A stretch of 64,000 bases of DNA from Sphingorhabdus sp. EL138 (GCF_900258045.1 NZ_OGVD01000004.1:1240001-1304000), one strand, 5' to 3'; positions 1 to 10,271 are shown, numbered from the stretch's first letter. Notes: generated by a model from the letters alone, not told the origin. Made by a program: numbers and translations.

Positions 1-239
1 ACCTGATGATCAATATCCTCACCATGGGTGACGGCTGGCACAATAACCATCATCAACATCCCCGTTCGGCCACATCCGGTGTCGTCTGGTGGGAATTTGA
101 TCCTTGCGCCAACATCATCCGACTGTGGGAAAAAATGGGTCTGGTATGGAACGTCAAATGGGCGCCGCGTTATATCAAGGATGAAAATGGCGAATGGGTC
201 CCGGAAAAACCCAAGGCGAGCGCAAAGCAGGCCGCCTGA
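1..239 (+). CDS. Acyl-CoA/fatty acid desaturase, C-terminal fragment
   Basis: The window opens inside this gene, so only the last roughly 79 codons are present and the start is missing. The remaining protein carries the third histidine box of membrane fatty acid desaturases (GDGWHNNHHQHP near the start, with the HxxHH pattern), followed by the family-typical tail 'WWEFDPCANIIRLWEKMGLV'. By family, the enzyme would introduce a double bond (delta-9 type) into acyl chains at the cytoplasmic membrane with a di-iron centre. The tail ends in a lysine/alanine-rich stretch. It converges on rnhB with only 11 bases between the stops and no obvious terminator. Confidence 0.85.
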   Translation, partial: LMINILTMGDGWHNNHHQHPRSATSGVVWWEFDPCANIIRLWEKMGLVWNVKWAPRYIKDENGEWVPEKPKASAKQAA

Positions 240-250
240 AGCCCAACCAC

Positions 251-820
251 CTACAGCAAAGAAAACTGCGCTACTGGTGCAAAGCTCTTTCGATGGAGGG
301 GCGTTGGTCCATGTTTCCTGAGCGCTGCCATATGTTCAGCCGTGCCATAGCCCTTATTCCGCTCCCAGCCATATTCAGGATATTTTGCAGCCGCTGCAAT
401 CATCATGCGATCTCGATACTCTTTAGCGAGAATTGAGGCGGCCGAGATGCAGGCATGAATGGCATCACCACCAACCACCGCTTCGGCTTCATGATCCCAT
501 TCTGGCAGGCGATTACCATCAACCAGGATGTGATCGGGTTTCTGCGATAATCCATCAGCCGCTCGTGTCATTGCGGTCATAGTTGCCTGCAAAATATTGA
601 TAGAATCAATCTCAGATTCATCACATAATGCTATGCTATATATAGTTTTTTCTAGTATTTCTTGTTCAAGCTTCGCACGCCGTTTCGCCGTCAGTTTCTT
701 ACTATCATCCAGCCCGCTTATACCATGGCCATCCGGCAATATGACCGCCGCTGCAACCACCGGTCCGGCCAGCGGCCCCCTGCCCGCTTCATCAATACCG
801 GCCGTCAAAGTGATGGTCAT
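251..820 (-). CDS. rnhB: Ribonuclease HII
   Basis: A 189-residue protein that by family cleaves the RNA strand of RNA-DNA hybrids and excises misincorporated ribonucleotides in the cytoplasm. The N-terminal [14 protein letters not shown] motif contains the first two catalytic acids (Asp-Glu at about residues 10-11). 'DDSKKL' and 'LVDGN' further on are also family hallmarks. Length is normal for a bacterial RNase HII. The start ATG overlaps the thiD stop by 4 bases (817-820), so it is the last gene of the glmM-to-rnhB operon and probably translationally coupled to thiD. Confidence 0.97.
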   Translation of the reverse strand: MTITLTAGIDEAGRGPLAGPVVAAAVILPDGHGISGLDDSKKLTAKRRAKLEQEILEKTIYSIALCDESEIDSINILQATMTAMTRAADGLSQKPDHILVDGNRLPEWDHEAEAVVGGDAIHACISAASILAKEYRDRMMIAAAAKYPEYGWERNKGYGTAEHMAALRKHGPTPLHRKSFAPVAQFSLL

Positions 821-1569
821 GCCTTCGGCACACCCATGGGGCCATGACCGGCGCCAAAGCCTGGCGCGACCTCAAGGCTCGCTCTGACATAGTTACGCGC
901 TTTGCCAATCGCAGCAGCCAGTTCGTTTCCTTGTGCCAGATAGGTCGCGATCGCCGAGGATAAGGTACAGCCTGTTCCGTGGTTGTGGCGTGTATCGATC
1001 CGGCGGCCTTCCCAGCGTTCTATCTCACTATCTGCGCAGACCAGCTTATCGACCAAAATCTCGTCCTGCCCGTGACCACCCTTGATTAGAAACGGCACCT
1101 GATAACCAAGGATAGCACCCTCCCCACCCAAACGTTCCATTTCGTCCAGGTTAGGCGTAACAAGGCTGCTCAACGGAATGATCTTTTCAAACGCTGCAAT
1201 CGTGCGTTCATCCGCCAGTGTCGCGCCGCTGGTGGCTGCCATGACCGGGTCAAGAATAACCGGCTTGTTCCGCACGGATTTTAGAAACCCTGCAACCGCA
1301 AGAGCTATTTCCGGAGATCCCAACATGCCGATCTTGATCGCATCAGCATCAAAATCATCCATTACCGCCCAAATCTGGGCCAGCACCATATCTGGCGTCA
1401 TCAACTCAACAGCAGTCACACCTGCGCTATTTTGAGCGGTAACAGCCGTGATCGCGGTCATTGCATGGCCACCAAGATTGGTAATCGTCCGGATATCAGC
1501 CTGTATCCCTGCGCCGCCGCCGCTGTCCGAACCTGCGATGGACAGGACCCGCGGGCAATCCGCCTTCAT
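817..1569 (-). CDS. thiD: Bifunctional hydroxymethylpyrimidine kinase/phosphomethylpyrimidine kinase
   Basis: A 250-residue ribokinase-fold enzyme of thiamine biosynthesis. By family it phosphorylates hydroxymethylpyrimidine and then its monophosphate to HMP-PP in the cytoplasm. The N-terminal '[19 protein letters not shown]' substrate-binding signature and the C-terminal '[12 protein letters not shown]' anion-hole/catalytic motif are both intact. The start overlaps the stop of the upstream small membrane protein gene as ATGA (1566-1569), and the stop overlaps the rnhB start. Other thiamine genes are not next to it, and no TPP riboswitch is visible upstream. Confidence 0.96.
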   Translation of the reverse strand: MKADCPRVLSIAGSDSGGGAGIQADIRTITNLGGHAMTAITAVTAQNSAGVTAVELMTPDMVLAQIWAVMDDFDADAIKIGMLGSPEIALAVAGFLKSVRNKPVILDPVMAATSGATLADERTIAAFEKIIPLSSLVTPNLDEMERLGGEGAILGYQVPFLIKGGHGQDEILVDKLVCADSEIERWEGRRIDTRHNHGTGCTLSSAIATYLAQGNELAAAIGKARNYVRASLEVAPGFGAGHGPMGVPKA

Positions 1570-1742
1570 ATCGCGAAAAATAGCAAGATAACTGCTGCAA
1601 ACAGCAGAAAATCAACAATTCCGATGCTGATAATGATGGTTTGCCGATTTTCCTGAGACCAGTCGGGCGCAATGATGAACAAGCCCAGACCAATCGCAAT
1701 CGGTACGAACAACAACATGACAATGATCGCCAGAAATATCAT
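1566..1742 (-). CDS. Small membrane protein of 58 residues, function unknown
   Basis: Reading the minus strand from the ATG at 1742-1740 gives a 58-residue protein with two hydrophobic segments (about residues 2-24 and 38-57) separated by a short polar loop 'APDWSQENRQT'. It fills the otherwise empty gap between the DUF1272 gene and thiD, starts 12 bases after the DUF1272 stop, and its TGA overlaps the thiD ATG in an ATGA, as expected of a real operon member. I do not recognise the family. A two-helix inner-membrane protein is the safest description. Hydrophobicity and junction geometry are the evidence for it being real. Confidence 0.72.
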   Translation of the reverse strand: MIFLAIIVMLLFVPIAIGLGLFIIAPDWSQENRQTIIISIGIVDFLLFAAVILLFFAI

Positions 1743-1754
1743 GAAAAACCCCGA

Positions 1755-1982
1755 TCAGCTTTTATATTTCCGCTCGGTAGATGCCGGAAATTTCTCTAAA
1801 AGAGCCATAGACCGCGTGGGCCTCGGCAGCAAGATGCCACCACAATTTGGGCATGTGCCTTTGTGCATGGCCGTATTGCAATCATCACAAAAGGTGCATT
1901 CGAACGAACAGATATGCGCACCGCTCTCGCTGGCCGCCAAGTCCTTGCCGCAGCTTTCACAGTCGGGGCGCATCTCCAGCAT
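1755..1982 (-). CDS. DUF1272 domain-containing small zinc-ribbon-like protein
   Basis: A 75-residue protein matching the DUF1272 pattern: '[15 protein letters not shown]' at the start, then 'ICSFECTFCDDC' and 'GTCPNCGG'. The paired cysteines (CxxC, CxxC, CxxC) suggest metal binding, though the function of the family is unknown. Its ATG shares one base with the glmM stop (TAATG at 1980-1984), so it is translated with the glmM operon. Length is typical of the family, and the C-terminal 25 residues after the last CxxC are variable and basic. Confidence 0.9.
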   Translation of the reverse strand: MLEMRPDCESCGKDLAASESGAHICSFECTFCDDCNTAMHKGTCPNCGGILLPRPTRSMALLEKFPASTERKYKS

Positions 1983-3322
1983 TAAGCCGCAACCTCCGCT
2001 ACTACATTGCAGATGCGATCGACGACCTTATTAACCTGATCACTATTATCGCCCTCTGCCATGACCCGGATCAGGGGTTCCGTTCCGGAAGCACGAATCA
2101 CCAGCCGCCCTGTTCCGTTCAGCTCTTTCTCTGCTTCAGCAATGACCGATTTAACACTGTCATCATCAAGCGGTGCACCGCCGGAATATCGAACATTCTT
2201 CAGAAGTTGCGGAACCGGGTCGAACAAATGCAAAAGCTCACTCGCGGGCTTTCCGCTTTCCACCAGTTCGCGCAAAACCTGCAAGGCGGCGATAGTCCCG
2301 TCACCAGTTGTGCCATGGTCCAGCATGATCATGTGGCCGGATTGTTCGCCACCGACATTGAAACCGCCCTTTTTCATCTCTTCCAGCACATAGCGATCAC
2401 CCACCTTGGAACGCACAAGGGTCAGGTCTTGCGACGTTAAGAACCGCTCCAGCCCGAGATTGGACATGACTGTAGCGACAATCCCATTTCCGCGCAGCAA
2501 ACCATTGCGGCTCCAGCTGGACCCGATCAGGGCCATCAACTGATCCCCGTCAACAATCTGGCCTTTCTCATCCACTACGATCAACCGGTCGGCGTCACCG
2601 TCAAGCGCTATGCCGATATGTGCGCCGCTGGCGACAACACTTTCCTGCAAGGTAGCGACATCGGTGGAACCACACTTATGATTGATATTCTTGCCATTGG
2701 GTTCGACACCGATGGTGATAACTTCGGCGCCCAATTCCCAAAAAGCCGAAGGCGCTACCTGATAGGCAGCTCCATTCGCACAATCGACCACCATCTTCAA
2801 TCCATCCAGCCGGATATGATCGGGCAGCGACATTTTTATCGCGTGAATATAGCGGCCACGTGCATCTTCAAAGCGTTTCGCGCGGCCAATATCCTCGGCA
2901 GGGGCCAGCTTGGCGTCCTCCGAGAGATAGCCTTCGATCTTCAGTTCGTCCTCGTCAGACAGTTTGAAACCATCGGGACCAAACAGTTTGATGCCATTGT
3001 CATAATAGGGATTGTGGCTGGCTGAAATCATCACCCCCAGGTCAGCCCGCATCGAACGTGTTAGCAAGGCAACCGCCGGTGTCGGCATTGGACCAACCTG
3101 CACAACATCCATGCCCACGCTGGTAAAACCCGCGACCAAAGCGTTTTCCATCATATAGCCGGAAAGCCTGGTATCCTTGCCGATCACAACCCGGTGACGA
3201 TGATCACCGCGGAGGAAATGCCGACCCGCTGCCTGCCCTACCTTCATGGCAATTTCGGCGGTCATCGGACTTTGGTTGGTCAGTCCGCGGATACCGTCCG
3301 TCCCAAAAAACTTCTTTGTCAT
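1982..3322 (-). CDS. glmM: Phosphoglucosamine mutase
   Basis: A 446-residue enzyme that by family interconverts glucosamine-6-phosphate and glucosamine-1-phosphate, feeding UDP-GlcNAc, peptidoglycan and LPS synthesis. The start chosen gives '[13 protein letters not shown]', the conserved N-terminus. A longer frame upstream (to 3430) has no family support. The phosphoserine loop '[17 protein letters not shown]' (Ser at about 102), the metal-binding 'DGDADR' loop and the C-terminal phosphate-binding '[12 protein letters not shown]' are all present. First gene of a five-gene minus-strand operon, divergent from the AGCS transporter gene. Confidence 0.97.
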   Translation of the reverse strand: MTKKFFGTDGIRGLTNQSPMTAEIAMKVGQAAGRHFLRGDHRHRVVIGKDTRLSGYMMENALVAGFTSVGMDVVQVGPMPTPAVALLTRSMRADLGVMISASHNPYYDNGIKLFGPDGFKLSDEDELKIEGYLSEDAKLAPAEDIGRAKRFEDARGRYIHAIKMSLPDHIRLDGLKMVVDCANGAAYQVAPSAFWELGAEVITIGVEPNGKNINHKCGSTDVATLQESVVASGAHIGIALDGDADRLIVVDEKGQIVDGDQLMALIGSSWSRNGLLRGNGIVATVMSNLGLERFLTSQDLTLVRSKVGDRYVLEEMKKGGFNVGGEQSGHMIMLDHGTTGDGTIAALQVLRELVESGKPASELLHLFDPVPQLLKNVRYSGGAPLDDDSVKSVIAEAEKELNGTGRLVIRASGTEPLIRVMAEGDNSDQVNKVVDRICNVVAEVAA

Positions 3323-3439
3323 AACAGACTGCAATCTCCAATTGATACGCCTGCCAATTAAAGGTTGGCATTGCGTTTGGTTAAGCCTTAGCGTCTGGCC
3401 CGAACAGTATAAAGCCGAAACAGGGAACAAAGCGGTAAA

Positions 3440-4852
3440 ATGATGGAAATTCTAAATGGTCTGATCGACCGCTTGTCCGACATGGTTTTCTATAAAACCC
3501 ATATATTCGGTATTGATATCGAGCTGGTGGTGCTTTGGCTGGCTTTCCCGATGCTGTTCTTCACTGTCTATCTGGGATTTATCAATCTGCGCGGTATGGG
3601 GGCCGGTTTCCGTGCGCTGCGGGGGAAGTTCACTAGCCCTGACCAACCGGGCAACATGTCACCCTTTGCTGCGCTTACCACGGCGTTGTCGGGCACTGTG
3701 GGTCTGGGGAATATCGCCGGCGTAGCGATCGCCCTTTCCACCGGCGGACCGGGCGCCGCCTTCTGGATGTTCATAATCGGTTGGGTCGCGATGACCTTGA
3801 AATGTGCAGAAGTCACACTCGGCCTCAAATATCGCGAAGTTCAGCCCAATGGCGATGTTCGCGGCGGCCCCATGTACACGCTGAAAAATGGACTGGCTGC
3901 AAAAGGGTTCGCCAAAATCGGGCTTGTCATTGGCGGCATTTATGCGTTCCTCGCCCTGTTCGGGGCAATCCCCCTGATTCAGGTGAACCAGAGTTATGCG
4001 CAAGTGGCCCATGTCACCGGTTTCACTGAGCCGTTGATCTACGGAATCATCATGGCGGCTCTCGTCGGTTTGGTGGTGATTAACGGTGTTGGCTGGCTGG
4101 CACGGGTCACGGCTTCTGTCGTCCCTGCTATGGGCCTCGTTTATCTGGGCGGCGTCTTTGCGATACTCGCGATCAATTTCGAGCAGGTTCCGGCAGCCAT
4201 CGCCCTGATTGTCTCAGACGCCTTCACCGGCGAAGCTGCTGCTGGTGGAGCCATCGGCGCATTTGTCGTAGGCATGCGCCGCGCGGTATACTCCTCTGAA
4301 GCAGGTATCGGCTCTGCAGTTATCGCGCATACCCAGGCACGTACTGATGAACCGGCCTCGGAAGGCCTGGTTGCCCTGCTGGAACCTTTTATCGATACAG
4401 TGGTCATCTGTTCTCTGGGCGCAATCGCGATGGTCGTTGCGGGCACCTATGTCGGCGATGTCGAGGGCATAGAGATTACATCTGCCGCGTTCGCGACTGT
4501 CGCAAACTGGTTCCCCTACCTACTCGCAGTGGCGGTTTTTCTGTTCGGCTTTTCCACTCTCTGCGCCTGGGGTTTTTATGGCCAGCAAGCCTGGTGCTAT
4601 TTGTTCGGCCACAACAAGGCAGCAATTTGGTCTTATAAGTTTGTCTATGTTATATGCTTGCCGATCGGCGCGATGCTGGAATTGGGGCAGGTCATCAAGC
4701 TGGTCGACAGTGCCTTTTTCCTGATGGCCATTCCCAATATCATCGCGCTCTACATTTTTGCGCCGGAGATCAAACGAGAGATTTTCGGTTATCTGGACAA
4801 ACAAAAGTTGCCATCAGAGGAACTGCATAATGAAATATCGCAAGCTCGGTAA
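3440..4852 (+). CDS. Alanine/glycine:cation symporter (AGCS family)
   Basis: A 470-residue polytopic inner-membrane protein of the AGCS (AlsT/DagA/YaaJ) family, which imports alanine or glycine with Na+ or H+. Family signatures include '[24 protein letters not shown]' split over about residues 70-93 and '[14 protein letters not shown]' in the middle. About ten hydrophobic segments can be read. Two adjacent ATGs (3440 and 3443) are possible starts. Its 3' end overlaps the aldo/keto reductase gene by 23 bases. The intergenic region to glmM (3323-3439) shows no recognisable glycine riboswitch. Confidence 0.93.
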   Translation: MMEILNGLIDRLSDMVFYKTHIFGIDIELVVLWLAFPMLFFTVYLGFINLRGMGAGFRALRGKFTSPDQPGNMSPFAALTTALSGTVGLGNIAGVAIALSTGGPGAAFWMFIIGWVAMTLKCAEVTLGLKYREVQPNGDVRGGPMYTLKNGLAAKGFAKIGLVIGGIYAFLALFGAIPLIQVNQSYAQVAHVTGFTEPLIYGIIMAALVGLVVINGVGWLARVTASVVPAMGLVYLGGVFAILAINFEQVPAAIALIVSDAFTGEAAAGGAIGAFVVGMRRAVYSSEAGIGSAVIAHTQARTDEPASEGLVALLEPFIDTVVICSLGAIAMVVAGTYVGDVEGIEITSAAFATVANWFPYLLAVAVFLFGFSTLCAWGFYGQQAWCYLFGHNKAAIWSYKFVYVICLPIGAMLELGQVIKLVDSAFFLMAIPNIIALYIFAPEIKREIFGYLDKQKLPSEELHNEISQAR

Positions 4853-5822
4853 AGAACTGGAAGTATCGGCATTGGGTCTTGGCTGCATGCCGATGTTCGG
4901 CATCGGCAGCGGTATGTATGGCCAGGCCGATATGACTGAAAGCCTGGCAACGCTCGACCGCGCGATAGAATTGGGCGTGACCTTTTTTGACACCGCCGAA
5001 GTCTATGGCCCCTACAAAAATGAAGAACTTCTGGGTCAGGCAATAAGGGGACGGCGCGACCGTTTGGTCATTGCCACCAAATTCGGCTTTGATCTTACCG
5101 ACATGCCGAATATTGGAACAGATTCATCCCCTGAAAATGTCCGCCGCGCCTGTGATGCCTCTCTCCAACGTTTGGGGGTTGATGTCATCGACCTGTTTTA
5201 TCAGCACCGTGTAGATCCCGATGTACCGATTGAGGATACGGTCGGGGCAATGGCAGAGCTCGTCCAGGCCGGTAAGGTTCGTTACCTCGGCCTGTCAGAG
5301 GCAGGAGCGGACACTATAAAGCGTGCACACGCCGTTCATCCAATTGCGGCGCTGCAATCGGAATATTCTCTGTGGGAACGCAGTATTGAGGAAGAAATTC
5401 TGCCGATCTGTCAGGATCTGAATATCGGTTTCGTACCATATAGCCCATTGGGCCGCGGATTCCTTACTGGCCAAATTACCAGCCGCGATGATCTCGATGC
5501 CGATGATTATCGCTTGCGTGATCCGCGCTACTCGGAAGAGAATTTTGATCAGAACCTGAAAATGGTTGAGGTCGTCAAGCAAGTCGCCGAACGCCACGGT
5601 GTTTCACCAGCGCAAATCGCGCTGGCATGGCTGTTGGCTCAGGGTGACTTCATTGTCCCTATCCCTGGTTCCAAACGCCGGGCCACGCTGGAAGACAGCA
5701 TGGCCGCAGTAGAGGTCGCGCTGACTGACGCTGATCTGGACGAACTGGAGAAGGCCGCGCCGGTCGGTGGTACTTCTGGCCCACGCTATGGCGAAGCGAT
5801 GATGGCCATGGTCCGCCTCTGA
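4830..5822 (+). CDS. Aldo/keto reductase
   Basis: A 330-residue NADPH-dependent oxidoreductase of the AKR superfamily, a TIM barrel reducing carbonyl substrates in the cytoplasm (exact substrate unknown). The catalytic tetrad is visible: Asp in 'FFDTAEVYG', Tyr in the same motif, Lys in 'IATKFGF' and His in 'LFYQHRVD'. The cofactor motif 'IPIPGSKRR' lies near the C-terminus. The start at 4830 gives '[19 protein letters not shown]' with an AGAGGA ribosome-binding site at 4815-4820. The longer frame from 4758 lies within the upstream transporter gene. The 23-base overlap with the transporter implies co-transcription. Confidence 0.93.
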   Translation: MKYRKLGKELEVSALGLGCMPMFGIGSGMYGQADMTESLATLDRAIELGVTFFDTAEVYGPYKNEELLGQAIRGRRDRLVIATKFGFDLTDMPNIGTDSSPENVRRACDASLQRLGVDVIDLFYQHRVDPDVPIEDTVGAMAELVQAGKVRYLGLSEAGADTIKRAHAVHPIAALQSEYSLWERSIEEEILPICQDLNIGFVPYSPLGRGFLTGQITSRDDLDADDYRLRDPRYSEENFDQNLKMVEVVKQVAERHGVSPAQIALAWLLAQGDFIVPIPGSKRRATLEDSMAAVEVALTDADLDELEKAAPVGGTSGPRYGEAMMAMVRL

Positions 5823-5953
5823 CCAAAGCTGGTCATCCGGGCAGATGTCACTTTCCTGAGAGGCTTTCGCTATGAAATCCTGGCCAGTGCTCTTTCTCAG
5901 TTTGGAATAATCATCACCAGGTGTGATTTGTGTGAACTTTGAACCGCCGCCCG

Positions 5954-7249
5954 TTACCGATCATAAGCCTTGGGAAGCGCCCCCGGTGCCGGATTGCGAT
6001 AGCGTTCGCGCAAGCGCTCCTGACGATTGGAAAGCGATTGCTCGACACCATCGATGAACACGGTTTCCACCTGTGTGGACAGCTCCAGCGGATCGCCGGT
6101 CCAGATGACCACATCGCCCTGCCGTCCGGCTTTCAGTGATCCGAGTTTCGCGCCCATGCCCATAATTTCGGCCGGTTTGGAACTGATTGCGGCGAAAGCT
6201 TCGTCCCAACTCAATCCTGCTGCGCGAGGAATCCTGTTCAGTGCCACCAGATTGCCGGCATATTGCATCGAGTAGCGCAGTTGATGCGCATCGCGGTCGT
6301 TGATCATCCCGATGCCAACCTGCACGCCTGCCTGTTTCATCCGGCCGATATTGGACTGCGTCGCGGCCAGCTCCTCAAACCCTTCCGGCAGATCGGTAAG
6401 CGCCGACGCCAATACCGGAACTTTGGCTGCCGCAATGGCATTGGCCACCCGCCATCCTTCATGTGCACCGACCAGTACCAGTTTCAGCGACGGAAAGTCC
6501 TTGCGCAGATCGAGTACTTTCAAAATGTCATTGGCACTATTAACATGCACCATCAGCCGCGTGGAGCCGTTGATAATCGGCAATAATGCCTTGGCATCAG
6601 ATGCCTTCATCAGATCGCTGTCAAACAGCGACGGACTGCGCGAATAGGTCCGCGCTTCTTCCAGCATAGCACGGAACAGGATATGCGCTGCGGCACGGCT
6701 GCCCCCTGCCCGGCGGTGACCGGTTTCACCGAATTCAACAAATTGAAAAGCGCGTGCTTTGGTAATGGGATCGCTGTCCTGGCCCAGATCGACAATCGCG
6801 CCATAGCCGCCAAACATGGAATTGCCTGTACCCGGGGAAACAACCGCCCGGGTTACACCGGCAGCACGGTTTACCGCAACGGGTGCAGCGAAGGGATTAA
6901 CGGCATATTGAACATCAAGCGCCGCAGAGAAAACCGAGTCCGCCGCGCGGGTATCGTTGGTCGAACGAACCGCGCCGACTTCGACCAGGCCAATACGGCT
7001 GAAGCCTGCAAATATGCCGGGCGTCACCCATTTTCCCGACGCATCAATACGCCGGGCATTGGCCGGAACGGTAACATTGCTGCCAGCCGCCACTACGCGG
7101 CCGTTCCGGATAACGACCGTCGCATTGTCCATCGGCGCGCTGCCGTCACCGACAACTACCTTTCCGCCAGTAATCGCAATGGTTTCAGCCGCAGCAGGAG
7201 CCGCCATCAGGGCAAGAGAAGAGACAAGAATTGTGGCGAGGTGCTTCAT
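5954..7249 (-). CDS. Exported amidohydrolase-family protein lacking the HxH metal motif
   Basis: A 431-residue protein with a signal peptide (residues 1-21, cleaved after 'APAAA') and amidohydrolase architecture: an N-terminal beta sandwich ('IAITGGKVVVGDGSAPMDNA'), a 'GKWVTPGI' entry to the barrel and a C-terminal 'GSLKAGRQGDVVIWTGDPLE' return strand. Where active family members have HxH after 'TPG', this one has 'IFAGFSRIGLVE', so the first metal ligands are absent, although later histidines ('VGAHEGW', 'DRDAHQ') remain. It follows an intact paralogue with an ATGA overlap (7246-7249) and probably acts with it in the periplasm, perhaps as a pseudoenzyme subunit (inference). Confidence 0.85.
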   Translation of the reverse strand: MKHLATILVSSLALMAAPAAAETIAITGGKVVVGDGSAPMDNATVVIRNGRVVAAGSNVTVPANARRIDASGKWVTPGIFAGFSRIGLVEVGAVRSTNDTRAADSVFSAALDVQYAVNPFAAPVAVNRAAGVTRAVVSPGTGNSMFGGYGAIVDLGQDSDPITKARAFQFVEFGETGHRRAGGSRAAAHILFRAMLEEARTYSRSPSLFDSDLMKASDAKALLPIINGSTRLMVHVNSANDILKVLDLRKDFPSLKLVLVGAHEGWRVANAIAAAKVPVLASALTDLPEGFEELAATQSNIGRMKQAGVQVGIGMINDRDAHQLRYSMQYAGNLVALNRIPRAAGLSWDEAFAAISSKPAEIMGMGAKLGSLKAGRQGDVVIWTGDPLELSTQVETVFIDGVEQSLSNRQERLRERYRNPAPGALPKAYDR

Positions 7250-8646
7250 TTCACGTCTCCTTCGCCCGGCTGACCGAGTTCAAAATCACTCACCGGTCTA
7301 CGACCTGGGTCATTGGCATCGTAAAGCATTGCACCATCAATCCAGACCTTTTCCGGGCGGGCATAAACGCTCAGCGGATTACCATTCCATAACACCACAT
7401 CCGCCATTTTACCGGGCTTCAGGCTTCCGGTCTGATCGGATATACCCATGGCCTTGGCGGGATTATAGGTAATCCACTGGATCGCCTGCGCATCGCTAAT
7501 TTCGATACCCATTGCCCGGCCATCGGCAAGTGCCTTAGAGGCTTCTTGGTTCAGCCGCTGAATCTGGTTTTCATCATCAGAGTGGATGACGACGCAGGCT
7601 CCGGCCTGTTGCAGCAGGGCGGCATTTTCAGGGATCGCGTCATAGGCTTCCATCTTGAATCCCCACCAGTCCGCCCAGATCGCTGAACAGATATCTTCTT
7701 TGGCGAGGATATCGGCAATTTTGTAGCTTTCAACGGCATGATGGAAAGCGGTCACTTTATACCCGAACTCCTTCGACATATCGATGATCTGGTTGAGTTC
7801 ATCAGCGCGATAGCAATGGTTGTGCACCAATATATCGCCATCAAGCACGGCCACCAGTGTTTCCATCGCCAAATCGCGCTTCGGTGGTTTCGCTCCCTTG
7901 CTTTTCTTGCGATAGTCCTGTGCATTAATCCATGTCTGGCGGGTTAGTGACAGGCTACCCATCCGCGTGGAAGGTTTCCTGTTGCGTCCGCCATAAACTC
8001 TTTTCGGATTCTCGCCGCAGGCCATTTTCATGCCATAAGGCGCGCCAGGAAATTTCATCGCCTGCACGGTACGAGCCGGCACGTTTTTGAGCGTCACCGC
8101 CCGACCGCCGAACAGGTTTGCCGAACCGGGAAGGATTTGCAACGACGTTATCCCGCCATTGGCCAAAGCCCGGGAAAAGCCAGGATCCTGCGGCCAGACG
8201 CTATGCTCCGCCCAAACCTCCGGTGTGACAGGAGAAGTGGCCTCGTTTCCGTCGCTATGCGCAGGGACACTGGGCGTCGGATAATCACCCAAATGACTGT
8301 GAATGTCGATAATGCCCGGCGTTACATATTTACCGGTTCCGTCGATGATAGTGCTATCGGTCGGTATTGCGGTGTCGGGACCACCAATCGAGACGATCTC
8401 ACCCGCCGACATGAAGATCACGCCATTGTCAATCTGCTGGCCTTCGCCATCAAATATCGTCGCCCCGGTGATAACTACATTGTCAGACGGGTAGCGTTTG
8501 TAGGTGGAAGGAAATGCGGCTTTTGCCGAGCTCTTGCTCGAACCGCTTGCCGATGCACTCGCGGTTTCGGTTTCAGCCGCTGTGGCTGCGCAACCCGTAA
8601 CCAATGCTCCGGCAGCAGCCACTGCCAGCAAGTCCTTCCATTTCAT
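7246..8646 (-). CDS. Exported amidohydrolase (lipoprotein-like signal)
   Basis: A 466-residue amidohydrolase-superfamily protein (imidazolonepropionase/dipeptidase-like). The N-terminus has a signal with a lipobox-like 'LVTGC' at about residues 15-19 and then a Ser/Ala-rich linker, so it is probably membrane-anchored facing the periplasm. The metal-binding 'GIIDIHSHLGDYP' (HxH) is intact, followed by 'LVHNHCYRADE', 'TAFHHAVE' and 'VIHSDDENQ', which supply further histidines and the catalytic Asp. 'TGSLKPGKMADVVLWNG' closes the fold. It sits between a POT peptide transporter (29-base gap) and its degenerate paralogue. The context suggests hydrolysis of peptides or cyclic amides; the substrate is unknown. 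Confidence 0.9.
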   Translation of the reverse strand: MKWKDLLAVAAAGALVTGCAATAAETETASASASGSSKSSAKAAFPSTYKRYPSDNVVITGATIFDGEGQQIDNGVIFMSAGEIVSIGGPDTAIPTDSTIIDGTGKYVTPGIIDIHSHLGDYPTPSVPAHSDGNEATSPVTPEVWAEHSVWPQDPGFSRALANGGITSLQILPGSANLFGGRAVTLKNVPARTVQAMKFPGAPYGMKMACGENPKRVYGGRNRKPSTRMGSLSLTRQTWINAQDYRKKSKGAKPPKRDLAMETLVAVLDGDILVHNHCYRADELNQIIDMSKEFGYKVTAFHHAVESYKIADILAKEDICSAIWADWWGFKMEAYDAIPENAALLQQAGACVVIHSDDENQIQRLNQEASKALADGRAMGIEISDAQAIQWITYNPAKAMGISDQTGSLKPGKMADVVLWNGNPLSVYARPEKVWIDGAMLYDANDPGRRPVSDFELGQPGEGDVK

Positions 8647-8675
8647 ATTCGACCTCTACGTTAAAATTTGCCCAT

Positions 8676-10271
8676 TCAAGATTTTGTCGTCGGATGAATA
8701 CCGGCAGCCGCTGGTTCCCCAAATTCGCTTTGGCCTTCCAGATCATCGCCGATATTGTCGTCCTGAAGCGTATCGAGATGCATCAGTTTCTTGATCAATG
8801 GTGAAATCACCAACACACCGAAACCGACTGCCACAGCGACCCAGCCTACGGTGGAATATACATCAAGTACGACCTGCTTACCTGCTTCTTGACCAACGCC
8901 TTCCGCTCCAGTCGCTGAAGCGATCAGACCGGCGGCGAAATTGCCAGTTGCTGAAGCGAAGAACCAGGTCCCCATGATCAAGCTGGCCATGTGCCCCGGT
9001 GCCAACCGGTTCATGGCCGAAAGTCCAACCGGAGACAGGCAAAGTTCGCCGGTCGTGTGCAACAGATAGATCAGGAAGATGAAGATCACAGGCGTGGCAT
9101 TTTCAAGTCCTGCAGCTTGCGCACCCCAGACAAGAACCAGGAAACCAAGACCAACCTGGACAACACCAAGGCCGAACTTGAATGGCGCCGATGGCTCCAT
9201 GCCCTTGCGCCCAAGAACCGTCCACACAGTGGCAAAAACCGGTGCAAGCAGGATGATGTAAATCGCGTTGATTGACTGGAAAGTCGACGCTGGGACGCCT
9301 GCGCGATCCACGTGACGATCAGTGAACAGGTTGAGCGAGGAGCCCGCCTGTTCAAACAACGCCCAGAATATGATTGATGTAACAATCAGGAACATGGCGG
9401 CAAAAATCCGGTCACGCTCTTCCGACGACAGCTTGGAAACGGCGGTGTAGAGGACATAGAGGACGAGACCTCCGCCGAACACGCCAAGCACATAACCGAC
9501 CAGATCCTGATACTGAATAGCAAGCCAGCAGATACCAACCATGGCAAGACCGGCAATATACATCCACCATTCCAGCTTTAAGCCGGCTACGGGCTGTTCC
9601 AGTTTTTCCGGATTAGCCGGCTCACCGCGACCAAGCAGCAACGGCTTGCCCCAGATGAACACCATCAGGCCAAGCAACATGCCAATACCTGCCAAACCAA
9701 AGCCATAGGCCCAACCGTAGGTTTCACCAATATAGCCGCAAAGCAGTGAACCGAGCGCTGCGCCAAGGTTAATTCCCATGTAGAAGATCGTATAAGCACC
9801 ATCCCGGCGAACATCCGTTCTTGGATAGAGCTGGCCAACAATGACCGAAATATTGGCCTTCAGAAAACCCGATCCGACGATGATCAAAGCGAGAGCCAGC
9901 CAGAAGACATTGATGACCGGATTGTTATCATGACCAAAGGCCGCATCCCCTTCAAAGGCCATGAAGAAGTGCCCGAGAGTCAGGAGAACGGCACCAAACA
10001 ATACCGCCTTTCGCTGACCCAGATATTTATCGGCGAGATACCCGCCGACCACCGGTGTAATGTAGACTAGCGCTGTATAAGCGCCATAAATGATGCCGGA
10101 TTCGCTATCGGAGAAGAGCCAGTGCTTGGTGAGGTAAAATATTAGAAGAGCCCGCATGCCGTAGTAGGAAAAGCGCTCCCACATCTCGGCAAAAAACAGA
10201 ACAAACAGACCTTTGGGATGGCCGAGGAAAGTTCCCCTTGCGTCTCCCGCTTCTTGATACCCACTAGCCAT
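8676..10271 (-). CDS. Proton-dependent oligopeptide transporter (POT/PTR family)
   Basis: A 531-residue inner-membrane MFS transporter of the POT family, importing di- and tripeptides with protons. The hallmark 'EMWERFSYYGMRALL' (ExxERFxYYG) lies in the first helix, 'GGYLADKYLGQRK' follows helix 2, and 'FYMGINLGAALGSLLCG' contains the PTR2 signature. The C-terminal 'TTGELCLSPVGLS' is also conserved. The start is supported by AGGGAGG about 8 bases upstream. It is the first gene of a three-gene operon with two exported amidohydrolases, arguing that the operon deals with peptide-like substrates at the envelope. The 160-base gap to the divergent nitroreductase must hold its promoter. Confidence 0.95.
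   Translation of the reverse strand: MASGYQEAGDARGTFLGHPKGLFVLFFAEMWERFSYYGMRALLIFYLTKHWLFSDSESGIIYGAYTALVYITPVVGGYLADKYLGQRKAVLFGAVLLTLGHFFMAFEGDAAFGHDNNPVINVFWLALALIIVGSGFLKANISVIVGQLYPRTDVRRDGAYTIFYMGINLGAALGSLLCGYIGETYGWAYGFGLAGIGMLLGLMVFIWGKPLLLGRGEPANPEKLEQPVAGLKLEWWMYIAGLAMVGICWLAIQYQDLVGYVLGVFGGGLVLYVLYTAVSKLSSEERDRIFAAMFLIVTSIIFWALFEQAGSSLNLFTDRHVDRAGVPASTFQSINAIYIILLAPVFATVWTVLGRKGMEPSAPFKFGLGVVQVGLGFLVLVWGAQAAGLENATPVIFIFLIYLLHTTGELCLSPVGLSAMNRLAPGHMASLIMGTWFFASATGNFAAGLIASATGAEGVGQEAGKQVVLDVYSTVGWVAVAVGFGVLVISPLIKKLMHLDTLQDDNIGDDLEGQSEFGEPAAAGIHPTTKS

Noticed and set aside
1496-1723. Minus-strand frame overlapping thiD start and the small membrane protein
   Set aside because: Basic, cysteine-rich translation; the membrane protein in another frame fits the operon junctions better.
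3323-3439. Glycine riboswitch before the AGCS transporter
   Set aside because: The 117-base gap lacks the conserved paired aptamer features and is too short to hold a full tandem.
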